DNA of 64,000 bases from Glaciecola sp048820975 (GTDB taxonomy: Bacteria > Pseudomonadota > Gammaproteobacteria > Enterobacterales > Alteromonadaceae). The position numbers and the translations under genes were made by a program. Under the pieces are notes generated by a model. It saw only the letters and a program-made list of their open reading frames with translations, made no database searches and was not told the DNA's origin. Positions 1 to 8,274 of the stretch are shown one piece after another; within the stretch, counting starts at the first letter, position 1; each line of letters opens with the position of its first letter. The stretch spans positions 1,612,001-1,676,000 of the forward strand of contig NZ_JBMEUF010000001.1 of the NCBI RefSeq assembly GCF_048820975.1, read 5' to 3'.

Positions 1-54
1 AAAGGCTTAGTAAATGCACTGAAAGATGCTTTTGCCTTGAGCGAAGATGATTAA
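1..54 (+). CDS. C-terminal end of an unidentified protein (cut by left edge)
   Basis: The first 17 codons visible are open and end in TAA; the tail reads KGLVNALKDAFALSEDD. A hairpin terminator follows 18 bp later, which supports this being the true end of a plus-strand gene. The remnant is too short to assign a family. Confidence 0.6.
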   Translation, partial: KGLVNALKDAFALSEDD

Positions 55-72
55 GTAAAATCGCAAAAATAC

Positions 73-100
73 AAAGCAGTGTTAATACACTGCTTTTTTT
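73..100 (+). terminator. Rho-independent terminator
   Basis: Perfect 10-bp stem (arms AAAGCAGTGT and ACACTGCTTT, loop TAAT) followed by a T run. It ends the gene entering from the left edge. The A-rich 5' flank could also let it serve the convergent HDOD gene. Confidence 0.85.
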
Positions 101-133
101 ACATCTAAAACATAGCCTTGAGGCTATAAACGG

Positions 134-967
134 CTAGGCAAAAATCGCTTTTGCGTTGTCACGAAGTTCAGTAAATTCATCAGATTCAAATACGTCTAAA
201 TCAGCAAATAAACCTCTTTCAATCGCAGTATTTAAAACAGCTTCAGCATCATCAATATTATTTGTTAATGCCGCGCCAACGCGAATAAAATCAAGGTAAC
301 CTATAGACGATTCTTGATATTCGGTATCACGCCAATGTTCAGCCGCTTCAATAAAAATTTCATTAAATTGCCATTCGCGCATTATACTGCCACCAATACG
401 ACCTGACAGCTTATCAATTGCAACGTCTAGAAAGCTTGAATTTGCAAACACGCTATCATGACGTTCTGCCTCGGTAAGCACGGGTAGAGCACCAATATCG
501 GCTACTAGAGCAGATAAGGTCATGGTGTCTAAACTAAGAGAGTTATCTTTGTTACTGGTTTTGTAAAGCAACATAGCCGCCATTGCATTTGCTACCATGT
601 CTACCGTTTTATTCCAGTGGCTTGCCATATATGCTTTTACGACTTCGTTTTTAGAAACAAATAATTGCTCCATAGCCAAAGCGGTAGAAATATTTTTTAC
701 TTGCGCTAGGCCAATTCGGGTTACCGCCTGTGAAGTAGAGCTCACCTTAACGGTTCGGCCTAAATAAGCACTATTGGCAATTTTAACCAAGCGGGCACTT
801 AAAGAAGGGTCTTGACCAACAACTTCCGCCAATCCTTGTAAGTTAACATTAGGATCATCCGCAGCTTTTCGTACCTTAAGAGCAATAGCGGGGAGAGTGG
901 GCAGAACTAATGTATCGTTGTTTATCTTTTCAACCAAAATGGTTAGTAGTGCATTTTGTGTAGACAT
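134..967 (-). CDS. HDOD domain-containing protein
   Basis: Protein of 277 aa made of an HDOD domain, a metal-less relative of HD phosphohydrolases found in bacterial signalling proteins. The N-terminal part carries the family pattern LPTLPAIALKV, then DPSLSARLVKIANSAYLG and a QAVTRIGL-type segment. No receiver, GGDEF or EAL domain is attached. An upstream in-frame TTG at 994 would add nine residues, but the ATG at 967 is preceded by an AAAGG ribosome-binding site and is preferred. It stands alone, convergent with the gene at the left edge. HDOD proteins often act in c-di-GMP, motility or stress signalling; the specific role here is unknown. Confidence 0.85.
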   Translation of the reverse strand: MSTQNALLTILVEKINNDTLVLPTLPAIALKVRKAADDPNVNLQGLAEVVGQDPSLSARLVKIANSAYLGRTVKVSSTSQAVTRIGLAQVKNISTALAMEQLFVSKNEVVKAYMASHWNKTVDMVANAMAAMLLYKTSNKDNSLSLDTMTLSALVADIGALPVLTEAERHDSVFANSSFLDVAIDKLSGRIGGSIMREWQFNEIFIEAAEHWRDTEYQESSIGYLDFIRVGAALTNNIDDAEAVLNTAIERGLFADLDVFESDEFTELRDNAKAIFA

Positions 968-1104
968 GTAATGAGCCTTTTTTTCCTGAGCCAAATAAGT
1001 GTCAATCCATGAGCGTTTAAATAATAAACAATCGTTCTGTCCCTTAACGATTACTGACTAAACAAACAACAAGATGCGGTACCAGCAGCGCCTATTCTAG
1101 CGCC

Positions 1105-1467
1105 CTATTCAAGCTTGAGTACATCAGTGTACGGAGGCCATCCTAGTGGCTTGCCAGCTAAAACGTGCAAATGAATATGGTATACGGTTTGACCACCATG
1201 TTCATTGCAATTCATAACTGTTCTAAAACCTTGTTGCGCAACACCTAAATCAGAAGCCACCTTTGCAGCCACTCTATGCATGTATCCTACTAACGCATCG
1301 TCTTGTTCACTTATGTCGTTAGTAGTCGCAATTTCTTTTTTAGGAATTACTAAAAAATGCACCGGTGCTTGAGGATTTATATCTTTAAAAGCCAGCACCT
1401 TTTCATCTTCATATAAAATATCGGCAGGGATTTGTTTTTCAATAATTTTTGTGAAAATAGTTGTCAT
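1105..1467 (-). CDS. HIT family protein (HinT-like purine nucleotide phosphoramidase)
   Basis: Protein of 120 aa, the usual length of the HinT branch of the histidine-triad superfamily. The active-site triad is seen as H97-I-H99-L-H101, and the N-terminal part has the family segment around INPQAPVHFLVIPK. HinT enzymes hydrolyse AMP-lysine and other aminoacyl-nucleotide phosphoramidates in the cytoplasm. The ATG is preceded by AGGA at normal spacing. It lies upstream of uppP in the opposite order of transcription (both minus) but is separated by 94 bp, so co-transcription with uppP is possible but not required. Confidence 0.92.
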   Translation of the reverse strand: MTTIFTKIIEKQIPADILYEDEKVLAFKDINPQAPVHFLVIPKKEIATTNDISEQDDALVGYMHRVAAKVASDLGVAQQGFRTVMNCNEHGGQTVYHIHLHVLAGKPLGWPPYTDVLKLE

Positions 1468-1561
1468 TTTTTTATCCTAATAAAATGTAAGCATTAACGC
1501 TGCTTCCTGCGTAACTTAGCACACGATTAGCACAATCATTAAGCATAGTATTCACTTATTA

Positions 1562-2362
1562 CTAAGCGAATACTATGTAGAGTAGAATTAAGCCAAGCGC
1601 CAAACGATATATAACAAAAGGCAACATGCCAATTCTTGATATCCAGCTCAAGAATAAAAATATACATAAATAAGCCGCTACAAAAGAAAAAGCTGCGCCA
1701 TAAAGAAGAGCTTGCCAATCCACTGCAGTATTTGCTTCTAATAGGTCATATGCTGAAAACAGGCCCGCGGCTAAAATAATAGGGATAGAAAGTAAAAATG
1801 AAAAACGGGCCGCACTTTCACGTGTTAGACCAAGCATAAGCCCTGCCGTCATAGTGATGCCCGAGCGTGATGTCCCAGGTATAACCGCTATAGCCTGCGC
1901 ACAACCAATGACTAGAATATCTTTCAAGGTTAATTTATCAGTGGTTTTACTTTGTTTTGCCTTTAAATCGGCATACCAAAGCAGTAAACCAAAAACAATA
2001 GTAGTAACGGCTATAACTAAAGCGGAGCGCGCATATAGCTCTATCCAGTCTTTCATTAAATAGCCAAATAAACCCGCAGGTATAGTACCAATTATCACCC
2101 ACCACGCTAGTCTTGAGTCGGTGCTTTGTTGCTTAGAAAAACCTTTTGAAAACCACGCTATTACTAATCGTACAATGTCTTCTCTAAAGTAAATCATTAC
2201 CGCAAGCAAGCTACCTACATGTACGGCCACATCAAATGCTAAGCCTTGATTGTTCCACCCTAAAACTTCGGCAGGTAAAATTAAATGCGCAGAGCTTGAT
2301 ATAGGTAAGAATTCGGTTAATCCTTGAATTATTGCCAGAATGATAATTTCAAATATGGTCAT
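1562..2362 (-). CDS. uppP: Undecaprenyl-diphosphatase (UppP/BacA)
   Basis: Integral membrane enzyme of 266 aa that dephosphorylates undecaprenyl pyrophosphate at the periplasmic face, recycling the lipid carrier for peptidoglycan and surface polysaccharide synthesis; it also gives bacitracin tolerance. The two signatures are clear: an E17 motif followed by LPISSSAH near the N-terminus, and PGTSRSG around residue 165. Several hydrophobic helices run through the whole length. Its ATG overlaps the folK stop by four bases (ATGA), so it is translationally coupled as the last gene of folB-folK-uppP. Confidence 0.97.
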   Translation of the reverse strand: MTIFEIIILAIIQGLTEFLPISSSAHLILPAEVLGWNNQGLAFDVAVHVGSLLAVMIYFREDIVRLVIAWFSKGFSKQQSTDSRLAWWVIIGTIPAGLFGYLMKDWIELYARSALVIAVTTIVFGLLLWYADLKAKQSKTTDKLTLKDILVIGCAQAIAVIPGTSRSGITMTAGLMLGLTRESAARFSFLLSIPIILAAGLFSAYDLLEANTAVDWQALLYGAAFSFVAAYLCIFLFLSWISRIGMLPFVIYRLALGLILLYIVFA

Positions 2363-2859
2363 GTTGCTGCATTACTCCATTGCATGCCTGAAGGCCACAG
2401 GCGTTGTTGTTCGTTGGAAAATTCTTGCCATAACTGGGCATAGGTCTTTCCGGTGAGAGGATGAATGTCATTTGGCACTATTTCTGCCATTGGCTTAAGT
2501 ACAAATGCATTATATTCTATTTCAGTTCTTGGTAAGACTACGGGCTCTTTACACACTTGCTGATCATAAGTAAGAAGGTCTAAATCAAGTGTACGATTCG
2601 CAAACTTTTTGTCTCGCACGCGCCCATGTTTATCTTCAATCTGTTTAAGTAATTTGCAAACCGATGCAATTGAATCAACGGTTTGCGCTTTTACTACTAA
2701 ATTTAAAAAATTACTGCCCTTAAATCCAACCGATTCACTTTCAAAAATTGTTGAAATTACCAGCTCGCCATACGCGCAGTTTAACGCTTGTAAACCACTG
2801 TGAGTATTATGCTCTTTATCAACATTAGACCCTACACTAATTAAGATTTTATGACTCAA
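2359..2859 (-). CDS. folK: 2-amino-4-hydroxy-6-hydroxymethyldihydropteridine diphosphokinase
   Basis: HPPK, 166 aa, transfers pyrophosphate from ATP to 6-hydroxymethyl-7,8-dihydropterin in folate synthesis. Seen in the sequence: N-terminal SVGSN, the HGRVRDKKFANRTLDLDLL-type substrate and Mg-binding segment near residues 94-112, and the PRTEIEYNAFVLKPM-like segment after it. It sits 11 bp after folB, which makes an earlier substrate of the same pathway, and overlaps uppP by four bases. Confidence 0.96.
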   Translation of the reverse strand: MSHKILISVGSNVDKEHNTHSGLQALNCAYGELVISTIFESESVGFKGSNFLNLVVKAQTVDSIASVCKLLKQIEDKHGRVRDKKFANRTLDLDLLTYDQQVCKEPVVLPRTEIEYNAFVLKPMAEIVPNDIHPLTGKTYAQLWQEFSNEQQRLWPSGMQWSNAAT

Positions 2860-2870
2860 GACTTATATAC

Positions 2871-3242
2871 CTAATTTAATTTAGGTGCAGCGCTGCGCTG
2901 TTTATGCAGCACAACACCCACACTTTGCACGTTTTTCAAAATGTCAGGTTTGTGCATGGTCAAAACAACTGAGCTCACTGGAAACTCATCCATAATGGCA
3001 TCAATCATTTGCGAGGCTAGTGCTTCAAGCAATTTAAAACTCGCTTTGTTCGCTAATTCAGCTAAGCGCTCGGCTACCGCAGCATAATTTAAGGTATCGT
3101 TAACATTGTCACTTATTCCAGCGGCAGTTAAATCGGTACACATTTCTAAATCAACGAGGACTCTTTGCTTGGCGTTTCGCTCAAAATCATACACGCCAAT
3201 TAAGGTGTATAACTCAAGCCCTTTGATGAAAACCTTGTCCAT
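2871..3242 (-). CDS. folB: Dihydroneopterin aldolase
   Basis: FolB, 123 aa, a typical length. It cleaves or epimerises 7,8-dihydroneopterin in folate synthesis. The N-terminus MDKVFIKGLELYTLIGVYDFE matches the family's opening strand with the conserved IGVYDWE-like turn, and VLVDLEMCTDL is the next strand. The catalytic Lys segment HKPDILKN lies near the C-terminus. First gene of a folB-folK-uppP operon, divergent from plsY. Confidence 0.95.
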   Translation of the reverse strand: MDKVFIKGLELYTLIGVYDFERNAKQRVLVDLEMCTDLTAAGISDNVNDTLNYAAVAERLAELANKASFKLLEALASQMIDAIMDEFPVSSVVLTMHKPDILKNVQSVGVVLHKQRSAAPKLN

Positions 3243-3390
3243 ACTACAAAATTCCTAGGTATTGATATTGGATGTCAAATAGGCCAAGTGAAGTATTCAA
3301 AATAACAATATTAATTATTCACGTACTGGCACAATTGGCACTGCTTTAGTAATCTACGCATATTCTATCGCGATTTTGCCGAATAAGTAT

Positions 3391-3984
3391 ATGACTAGCT
3401 TACCGGTTTTTTTTATTATTGGTGCATACCTATTGGGTTCTGTATCTAGTGCCATTGTTGTAACTAGAGTGTTTACACGCCAAGACATCCGTACACAAGG
3501 CTCTGGTAACCCTGGGGCCACAAATGTTTATAGAGTGGCCGGCAAAAAAGCAGCTGCCATTGTCTTTTTATTTGATGCCTTAAAAGGCGCGCTCCCCGTG
3601 TATTTGGGCTTTTTGTATGGGCTTGAGCCACTTGTATTAAGTGCTGTAGCAATAAGTGCGTGCTTAGGACATATTTTTCCTATTTTCTACAAATTCAAAG
3701 GGGGGAAAGGTGTTGCTACTGCTATTGGTGCTATTTTCCCTATTCATTGGGGCTTAACTTTGTGCTTATTATCTACTTGGACTATTGTATTTTTCGTTAG
3801 TCGAATTTCTTCACTTGCCGCAGTTGTATCGCTCACCATGGCTCCTATTTATACTTATATTTTTAAACCTGACTTTACACTGCCAGTGTTACTTTTGTGC
3901 TTAATCATTCTGCTTAAACACAAAAGCAACTTAATTAGCTTGGTACGTCATCAAGAAAGCTCTTTTCGCAAACGCAATAAATAA
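3391..3984 (+). CDS. plsY: Glycerol-3-phosphate acyltransferase PlsY
   Basis: Membrane acyltransferase of 197 aa that moves an acyl group from acyl-phosphate to glycerol-3-phosphate, the first step of phospholipid synthesis. Three PlsY motifs are visible: GSGNPGATN near residues 37-45, GHIFPIFYKFKGGKGVAT near 94-111, and a later RISSLAA segment. About five membrane helices. A TTG at 3376 gives a longer frame, but the ATG at 3391 places the first helix as in E. coli PlsY. Divergent from folB. Confidence 0.95.
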   Translation: MTSLPVFFIIGAYLLGSVSSAIVVTRVFTRQDIRTQGSGNPGATNVYRVAGKKAAAIVFLFDALKGALPVYLGFLYGLEPLVLSAVAISACLGHIFPIFYKFKGGKGVATAIGAIFPIHWGLTLCLLSTWTIVFFVSRISSLAAVVSLTMAPIYTYIFKPDFTLPVLLLCLIILLKHKSNLISLVRHQESSFRKRNK

Positions 3985-3992
3985 GCCCAAAG

Positions 3993-5006
3993 CTATATAG
4001 CATCTAATTCTTCTAACGACCAACGCGGTAAGGATTTACTGTTCAGTGGTGTGGTTTCACCTGCCACTAAGCGCTTGCAGCCTGCGTAGGCAATCATGGC
4101 TCCATTATCGGTGCAATATTCAAAACTAGGGTAGAACACTTCAAATTTATCTTTTTGACTCGCCTTGGCAAACTCTTCGCGTAGCATTTTGTTGGCCGCA
4201 ACCCCTCCCGCCATCACAATGCGCTTCAGCCCAGTTTGCTTTAACGCACGGCGACACTTAATTAATAAAGTGTCAACCACCGCCTCTTGAAATGCATAAG
4301 CAATGTTGGCATGTGTTTGTTCGTCATCGGCTTCTTTTTTAATTGTATTTGCAACAAAAGTTTTAAGGCCACTGAAACTCATATCTAAACCAGGCCTGTC
4401 AGTCATGGGGCGAGGAAACTTATAATGACCGCCACTGCCTTTTTCGGCTAATTTTGCGAGTAATGGACCACCAGGGTAATCTAAGCCTAATAATTTTGCG
4501 GTTTTATCAAATGCTTCACCTGCTGCATCATCAACTGACTCACCTAATACTTCGTATACGCCAATACCTTGTACATTGACCAACATACTGTGCCCACCTG
4601 ATACCAATAAGGCAACAAAAGGGAATGAAGGTGAAGGTTCATCTAACATAGGCGCCAACAAATGTCCTTCCATGTGGTGTACACCAATGGCCGGAATTTG
4701 CCAAGCATAAGCTAATGAGCGCGCCATTGATGAACCCACCAGTAATGCGCCAATAAGGCCTGGCCCGCGAGTGTAAGCAATACCATCAATATCAGATTGC
4801 TCAATACCCGCTTGCCTTAATGTTTCTTGCACCAGCGGTACAATTTTACGAACATGATCGCGCGAGGCGAGTTCAGGCACTACCCCACCATAGTCAGCAT
4901 GCAACTTAATTTGGCTATATAATTGTTGGGCAAGCAGCCCTCTTTCAGAGCAATAAAGCGCTACGCCAGTTTCATCGCAAGAAGTTTCTATACCAAGTAC
5001 TATCAT
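3993..5006 (-). CDS. tsaD: tRNA N6-adenosine threonylcarbamoyltransferase TsaD
   Basis: TsaD, 337 aa, transfers threonylcarbamoyl from the TsaC product to A37 of ANN-decoding tRNAs, with TsaB and TsaE. Kae1/TsaD hallmarks are present: ETSCDETG near residue 7, the metal ligands H111 and H115 in HHMEGH, VSGGHS, the AFDKTAKLLGL segment, AGGVAANK and the DNGAMIA motif near the C-terminus. It is convergent with plsY (8 bp gap) and divergent from rpsU, an arrangement conserved in many gammaproteobacteria. Confidence 0.98.
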   Translation of the reverse strand: MIVLGIETSCDETGVALYCSERGLLAQQLYSQIKLHADYGGVVPELASRDHVRKIVPLVQETLRQAGIEQSDIDGIAYTRGPGLIGALLVGSSMARSLAYAWQIPAIGVHHMEGHLLAPMLDEPSPSFPFVALLVSGGHSMLVNVQGIGVYEVLGESVDDAAGEAFDKTAKLLGLDYPGGPLLAKLAEKGSGGHYKFPRPMTDRPGLDMSFSGLKTFVANTIKKEADDEQTHANIAYAFQEAVVDTLLIKCRRALKQTGLKRIVMAGGVAANKMLREEFAKASQKDKFEVFYPSFEYCTDNGAMIAYAGCKRLVAGETTPLNSKSLPRWSLEELDAI

Positions 5007-5065
5007 TTATGTTTATCTTTACCTTAGTTTGAATCTGCGCCATACATAAAATATTCGCATTAAGA

Positions 5066-5110
5066 CACTATTTTAATAGTGATGATTATCGCATTAGTGT
5101 AAACTAATGC
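5066..5110. promoter_or_regulatory. Two adjacent inverted repeats between tsaD and rpsU
   Basis: Within the 388-bp tsaD/rpsU divergent region, CACTATT (5066-5072) is mirrored by AATAGTG (5075-5081), and GCATTAGT (5091-5098) is mirrored by ACTAATGC (5103-5110). Both are perfect. Neither is followed by a T run, so an operator or a leader structure is more likely than a terminator. No known regulator motif was recognised. The rest of this intergenic region holds the small ORF listed next and the rpsU leader. Confidence 0.4.
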
Positions 5111-5166
5111 TAGGTTGAGTCCGAACAGTTTTTTAAGCAATTAGTAAACTAAGTGGAACACATACT

Positions 5167-5277
5167 ATGCCTTTATTGGCGGGATCGTTGCTTGTTTATC
5201 AAGAAGATAACAAAAAGATCCAAATAATCGCGTTATTTTTACTCTTTATCCTTTACATTTTTAAAAATAAAAAGTAG
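5167..5277 (+). CDS. Candidate small membrane protein, 36 aa
   Basis: ATG to TAG frame between tsaD and rpsU. The N-terminal half is mixed and polar; residues 20-32 (IIALFLLFILYIF) form a hydrophobic segment flanked by lysines, as in single-span small membrane proteins. The upstream GTGGA is only a weak ribosome-binding site. The hydrophobic-plus-lysine layout is suggestive, but a 36-codon frame in AT-rich DNA can occur by chance. No family recognised. Confidence 0.25.
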   Translation: MPLLAGSLLVYQEDNKKIQIIALFLLFILYIFKNKK

Positions 5278-5394
5278 TATTTCGCACCAATTTTTAGCCC
5301 GGGTAATTAAATCAATGCGAAATCGTGGTGTTTATACCAACAGATTTCAACAGATACCCGGTTGATTTATATTATTCAAAGGTGAAGAGTTAAC

Positions 5395-5610
5395 ATGCCA
5401 ATCGTGAAAGTAAGAGATAACGAACCGTTTGACATCGCATTAAGAAGATTCAAACGTTCATGTGAAAAAGCCGGAGTACTTTCTGAAGTACGTCGTCGTG
5501 AGTTTTTTGAGAAGCCTACGTGGGAACGTAAGCGTAAGAAAGCTGCTGCGAAAAAGCGTCACATGAAAAAGTTAGCTCGCGAAAACGCACGTCGTATTAA
5601 GTTGTACTAA
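5395..5610 (+). CDS. rpsU: 30S ribosomal protein S21
   Basis: S21, 71 aa, a very basic small-subunit protein needed for translation initiation. The sequence is nearly the standard gammaproteobacterial S21, opening MPIVKVRDNEPFDIALRRFK and ending RRIKLY. A GGTGAAGAG ribosome-binding site precedes the ATG. It is the first gene of the rpsU-dnaG-rpoD macromolecular-synthesis block, with yqeY inserted before dnaG. A strong terminator directly downstream uncouples most S21 transcription from the rest. Confidence 0.99.
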   Translation: MPIVKVRDNEPFDIALRRFKRSCEKAGVLSEVRRREFFEKPTWERKRKKAAAKKRHMKKLARENARRIKLY

Positions 5611-5633
5611 TACACGAACAAGTTTTTTCGAAA

Positions 5634-5664
5634 AAAAACGGGCGTCTTATTGACGCCCGTTTTT
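5634..5664 (+). terminator. Rho-independent terminator after rpsU
   Basis: Perfect 9-bp GC-rich stem, arms ACGGGCGTC and GACGCCCGT with loop TTATT, an A run in front and a T run behind. It lies between rpsU and yqeY, as expected for the attenuating terminator within the macromolecular-synthesis operon, and lets S21 be made in excess over DnaG. Confidence 0.92.
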
Positions 5665-5747
5665 GTTTGTATCTAATATAATTTAAGATTTCAACTAAGT
5701 ACCCATTGTTTAGGTACTTAACTCGCATAAAATAATAGGAAAGCAGT

Positions 5748-6191
5748 ATGTCATTACTAGTTACTCTAAAAGACGCACAAAAAGATGCAATGCGCAGCAA
5801 AGATAAATTAACACTAGGTACGGTTAGAATGGCCTTAGCCGCCGTAAAACAGCGTGAAGTAGATGAGCGCATAGAGCTTACCGATACCGATGTATTACAA
5901 ATTTTGACGAAAATGGTTAAGCAGCGCCAAGAGTCTATTACACAATTTGTGAAAGGCGGCCGCCAAGATTTAGCTGACGTAGAAGAACAAGAAATTGAAG
6001 TGCTCAAGCGCTTTTTGCCACAGCCGCTTTCTGATGCAGAAGTACAAAGCATTGTTGATAAAGCCATAGCTGATACTGGCGCAAGCACAATGCAAGACAT
6101 GGGTAAGGTAATGGGCGCAGTTCGCGGCCAATTACAAGGCCGCGCCGATATGGGCGCCGTGAGCGGTATCATTAAAAATAAACTCGCTTAA
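5748..6191 (+). CDS. GatB/YqeY domain-containing protein
   Basis: YqeY-type protein, 147 aa, corresponding to the C-terminal tRNA-binding helical domain of amidotransferase subunit GatB but standing alone. Family features are the N-terminal KDAQKDAMRSKDKLTLGTVRM segment, the central VKQRQESI helix and the closing DMGAVSGIIKNKL. Its role is not established; it may bind tRNA or assist transamidation. AGGAAAG gives a good ribosome-binding site. It lies 14 bp before dnaG and is probably co-transcribed with it. Confidence 0.93.
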   Translation: MSLLVTLKDAQKDAMRSKDKLTLGTVRMALAAVKQREVDERIELTDTDVLQILTKMVKQRQESITQFVKGGRQDLADVEEQEIEVLKRFLPQPLSDAEVQSIVDKAIADTGASTMQDMGKVMGAVRGQLQGRADMGAVSGIIKNKLA

Positions 6192-6205
6192 TATACTGCT
6201 TATTT

Positions 6206-7975
6206 ATGGCTGGACGTATCCCACCTGACTTCATTGAAGACTTAATTGCCCGAAGCGATATAGTTGATGTTATTGATAGTCGTGTAAAACTCAAAAAAGC
6301 AGGCCGAAATTATCAGGCTTGCTGTCCTTTTCACAACGAAAAAACCCCCTCTTTTTCAGTTAGCCAAGAAAAACAATTTTATTATTGTTTTGGCTGCGGT
6401 GCTAAAGGCAATGTGCTTAGCTTTTTAATGGAATTTGACCGCCTTGATTTTGTAGAAGCAGTAGAAGATTTGGCGCAACAACATGGTTTAGAAGTACCAC
6501 GTGAAAAAGGCAGTGCGCCGCTTAAGAGCTCACAAGAAAAGAGTGAGCGTGACGCTTTATATGCACTAAATGAGCAAGTTGCCAAATACTTTTCACAGCA
6601 AATCAAACAACATAAAAACTCCGCCAAGGTAATAGAGTACTTAAAAGGTCGCGGGCTGAGTGGACAAATAGTTAAGCAGTGGGATATTGGTTACGCGCCC
6701 GAAGAATGGGACGGCGTGTTAAGCAACTTTGGCACTAGCGCAAAAGCCATTGAACATTTGCTTTCCCTGAAGTTAATTAACGAAAACGAAAACAAGCGAC
6801 GATACGATTTTTTTAGACACCGCATAATGTTTCCTATTAGAGACAAACGCGGACGCGTAGTCGCGTTTGGTGGTCGAATTATTGATACCGAAGGTCCTAA
6901 GTATTTAAACTCACCCGAAACCCCTGTGTTTCATAAAAGCTATGAACTCTACGGCCTATATCAAGCCCGTCAAGCGAATCGTAATTTAGAACGCTTACTT
7001 GTGGTTGAAGGCTATATGGACGTGGTTGCATTAGCGCAATTTGACATTACCAATGCAGTTGCTGCACTAGGGACGGCCACCACACCTGACCACATTCAAA
7101 CCATGTTTAAATCATGCTCTGAAATAGTATGCTGTTATGACGGTGACCGCGCCGGACGTGATGCTGCCTGGCGTGCCCTTGAGAATGCCCTAGCCTATTT
7201 GCAAGACGGTAAAATAATGAAATTCTTATTTTTACCTGACGGCGAAGACCCTGATTCAATGGTTAGAAAAATTGGCAAAGACGCATTTCAAAAGTTAATG
7301 AGTGACGCCAAGCCTCTTTCAAGCTTTTTCTTTGACAGCTTATTAAGCAAATTTAGTATTGGCTCTATTGAGGGAAAAGCCGCGTTAAAAGCATATGCCA
7401 CCCCCCTTATTGAAAAAATAATAGGCGAGAATCAACAAGGTTTGATGTTTGCTCATTTGGGCAAACTATGTGGTGAAGGTGACGGACACGACTACAGTGC
7501 TGATGTTAAACAAGCGAACAAACAGCGCAAAATAAAACACATTGATTACAAAGCACCCAAATTGGTTAGTCTTTCCCCATTACGCATGATGATCAGAATA
7601 TTACTTGAATCTCCAAATGTTGCTTCAAAAGAACCACTGGCGAACCCAAGCATGCTAAACCCCAAAATGATAAACGGCTTGGCCATGCTTATTGAGATTC
7701 ACGAATACTGCCTGCGTTCACCTAATGCTAATACAGCGCAGTTGTTTGAAGCTTTCAGAGAACATAAACATATACAGCATCTAAATAAATTATATTCTGC
7801 GCCAATTGAAGATAATATTGATTTGGAAGAAGAGTTTGTGGCTTGCTTTAGAACCCTTGTAAAATGGCAGGTAGATGCGCGCTTAGATGAACTAATGGCT
7901 AAGCAAAATGGACAAACGCTTTCTGAAAAAGAACGCGAAGAATTGAAAGTTTTAATTTTACAAACCGATAACTAG
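6206..7975 (+). CDS. dnaG: DNA primase
   Basis: DnaG, 589 aa, synthesises RNA primers at the replication fork. Domains in order: CHC2 zinc finger with ligands C40, H43, C61, C64; DnaG catalytic N-lobe; TOPRIM with the glutamate in VVEGYMDV (about residue 269) and the acidic YDGDRAGRDAA motif; a C-terminal helicase-binding region that is much less conserved, as usual. There is no clear Shine-Dalgarno sequence before the ATG, so translation may rely on readthrough from yqeY 14 bp upstream, keeping DnaG levels low. Confidence 0.98.
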   Translation: MAGRIPPDFIEDLIARSDIVDVIDSRVKLKKAGRNYQACCPFHNEKTPSFSVSQEKQFYYCFGCGAKGNVLSFLMEFDRLDFVEAVEDLAQQHGLEVPREKGSAPLKSSQEKSERDALYALNEQVAKYFSQQIKQHKNSAKVIEYLKGRGLSGQIVKQWDIGYAPEEWDGVLSNFGTSAKAIEHLLSLKLINENENKRRYDFFRHRIMFPIRDKRGRVVAFGGRIIDTEGPKYLNSPETPVFHKSYELYGLYQARQANRNLERLLVVEGYMDVVALAQFDITNAVAALGTATTPDHIQTMFKSCSEIVCCYDGDRAGRDAAWRALENALAYLQDGKIMKFLFLPDGEDPDSMVRKIGKDAFQKLMSDAKPLSSFFFDSLLSKFSIGSIEGKAALKAYATPLIEKIIGENQQGLMFAHLGKLCGEGDGHDYSADVKQANKQRKIKHIDYKAPKLVSLSPLRMMIRILLESPNVASKEPLANPSMLNPKMINGLAMLIEIHEYCLRSPNANTAQLFEAFREHKHIQHLNKLYSAPIEDNIDLEEEFVACFRTLVKWQVDARLDELMAKQNGQTLSEKEREELKVLILQTDN

Positions 7976-8115
7976 AAAAGTAACTATTGAATCTTAAGCG
8001 AATGCCCCCATTAACCATTCGTGAAATCGATCAAAAGATAAACTGCTTGCTGTTAAATACTCGATTCAATGAGGTGTAGGTAAATTTTATTGGGTGGAAA
8101 TATAAGCAGACTTTA

Positions 8116-8124
8116 TGCTATACT
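8116..8124 (+). promoter_or_regulatory. Candidate rpoD promoter, extended -10
   Basis: TGCTATACT matches the extended -10 form TGnTATAAT at five of six hexamer positions, about 150 bp before rpoD. No good -35 is seen at 17 bp, which extended -10 promoters tolerate. The 299-bp dnaG-rpoD gap contains no other clear element; E. coli also has rpoD promoters just upstream of the gene. Confidence 0.45.
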
Positions 8125-8274
8125 AGCGAGTTCGGATTAAAAGAGGTATGACAAGTTCTGATTCGGGCAAACTTTCGTTTATTTAAAACGTTTTAAGTTT
8201 GTATAGGGCTTAAGTTAACAAGGCGAAGTTGAACACAATTTGTTCGGCTTCCCATCTAAGGTGTAAGGTATATT

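Noticed and set aside
5597..6172. 191-codon minus-strand frame opposite yqeY
   Set aside because: Covers the rpsU terminator and most of yqeY in antisense; composition is serine/cysteine-rich as expected for a shadow frame.
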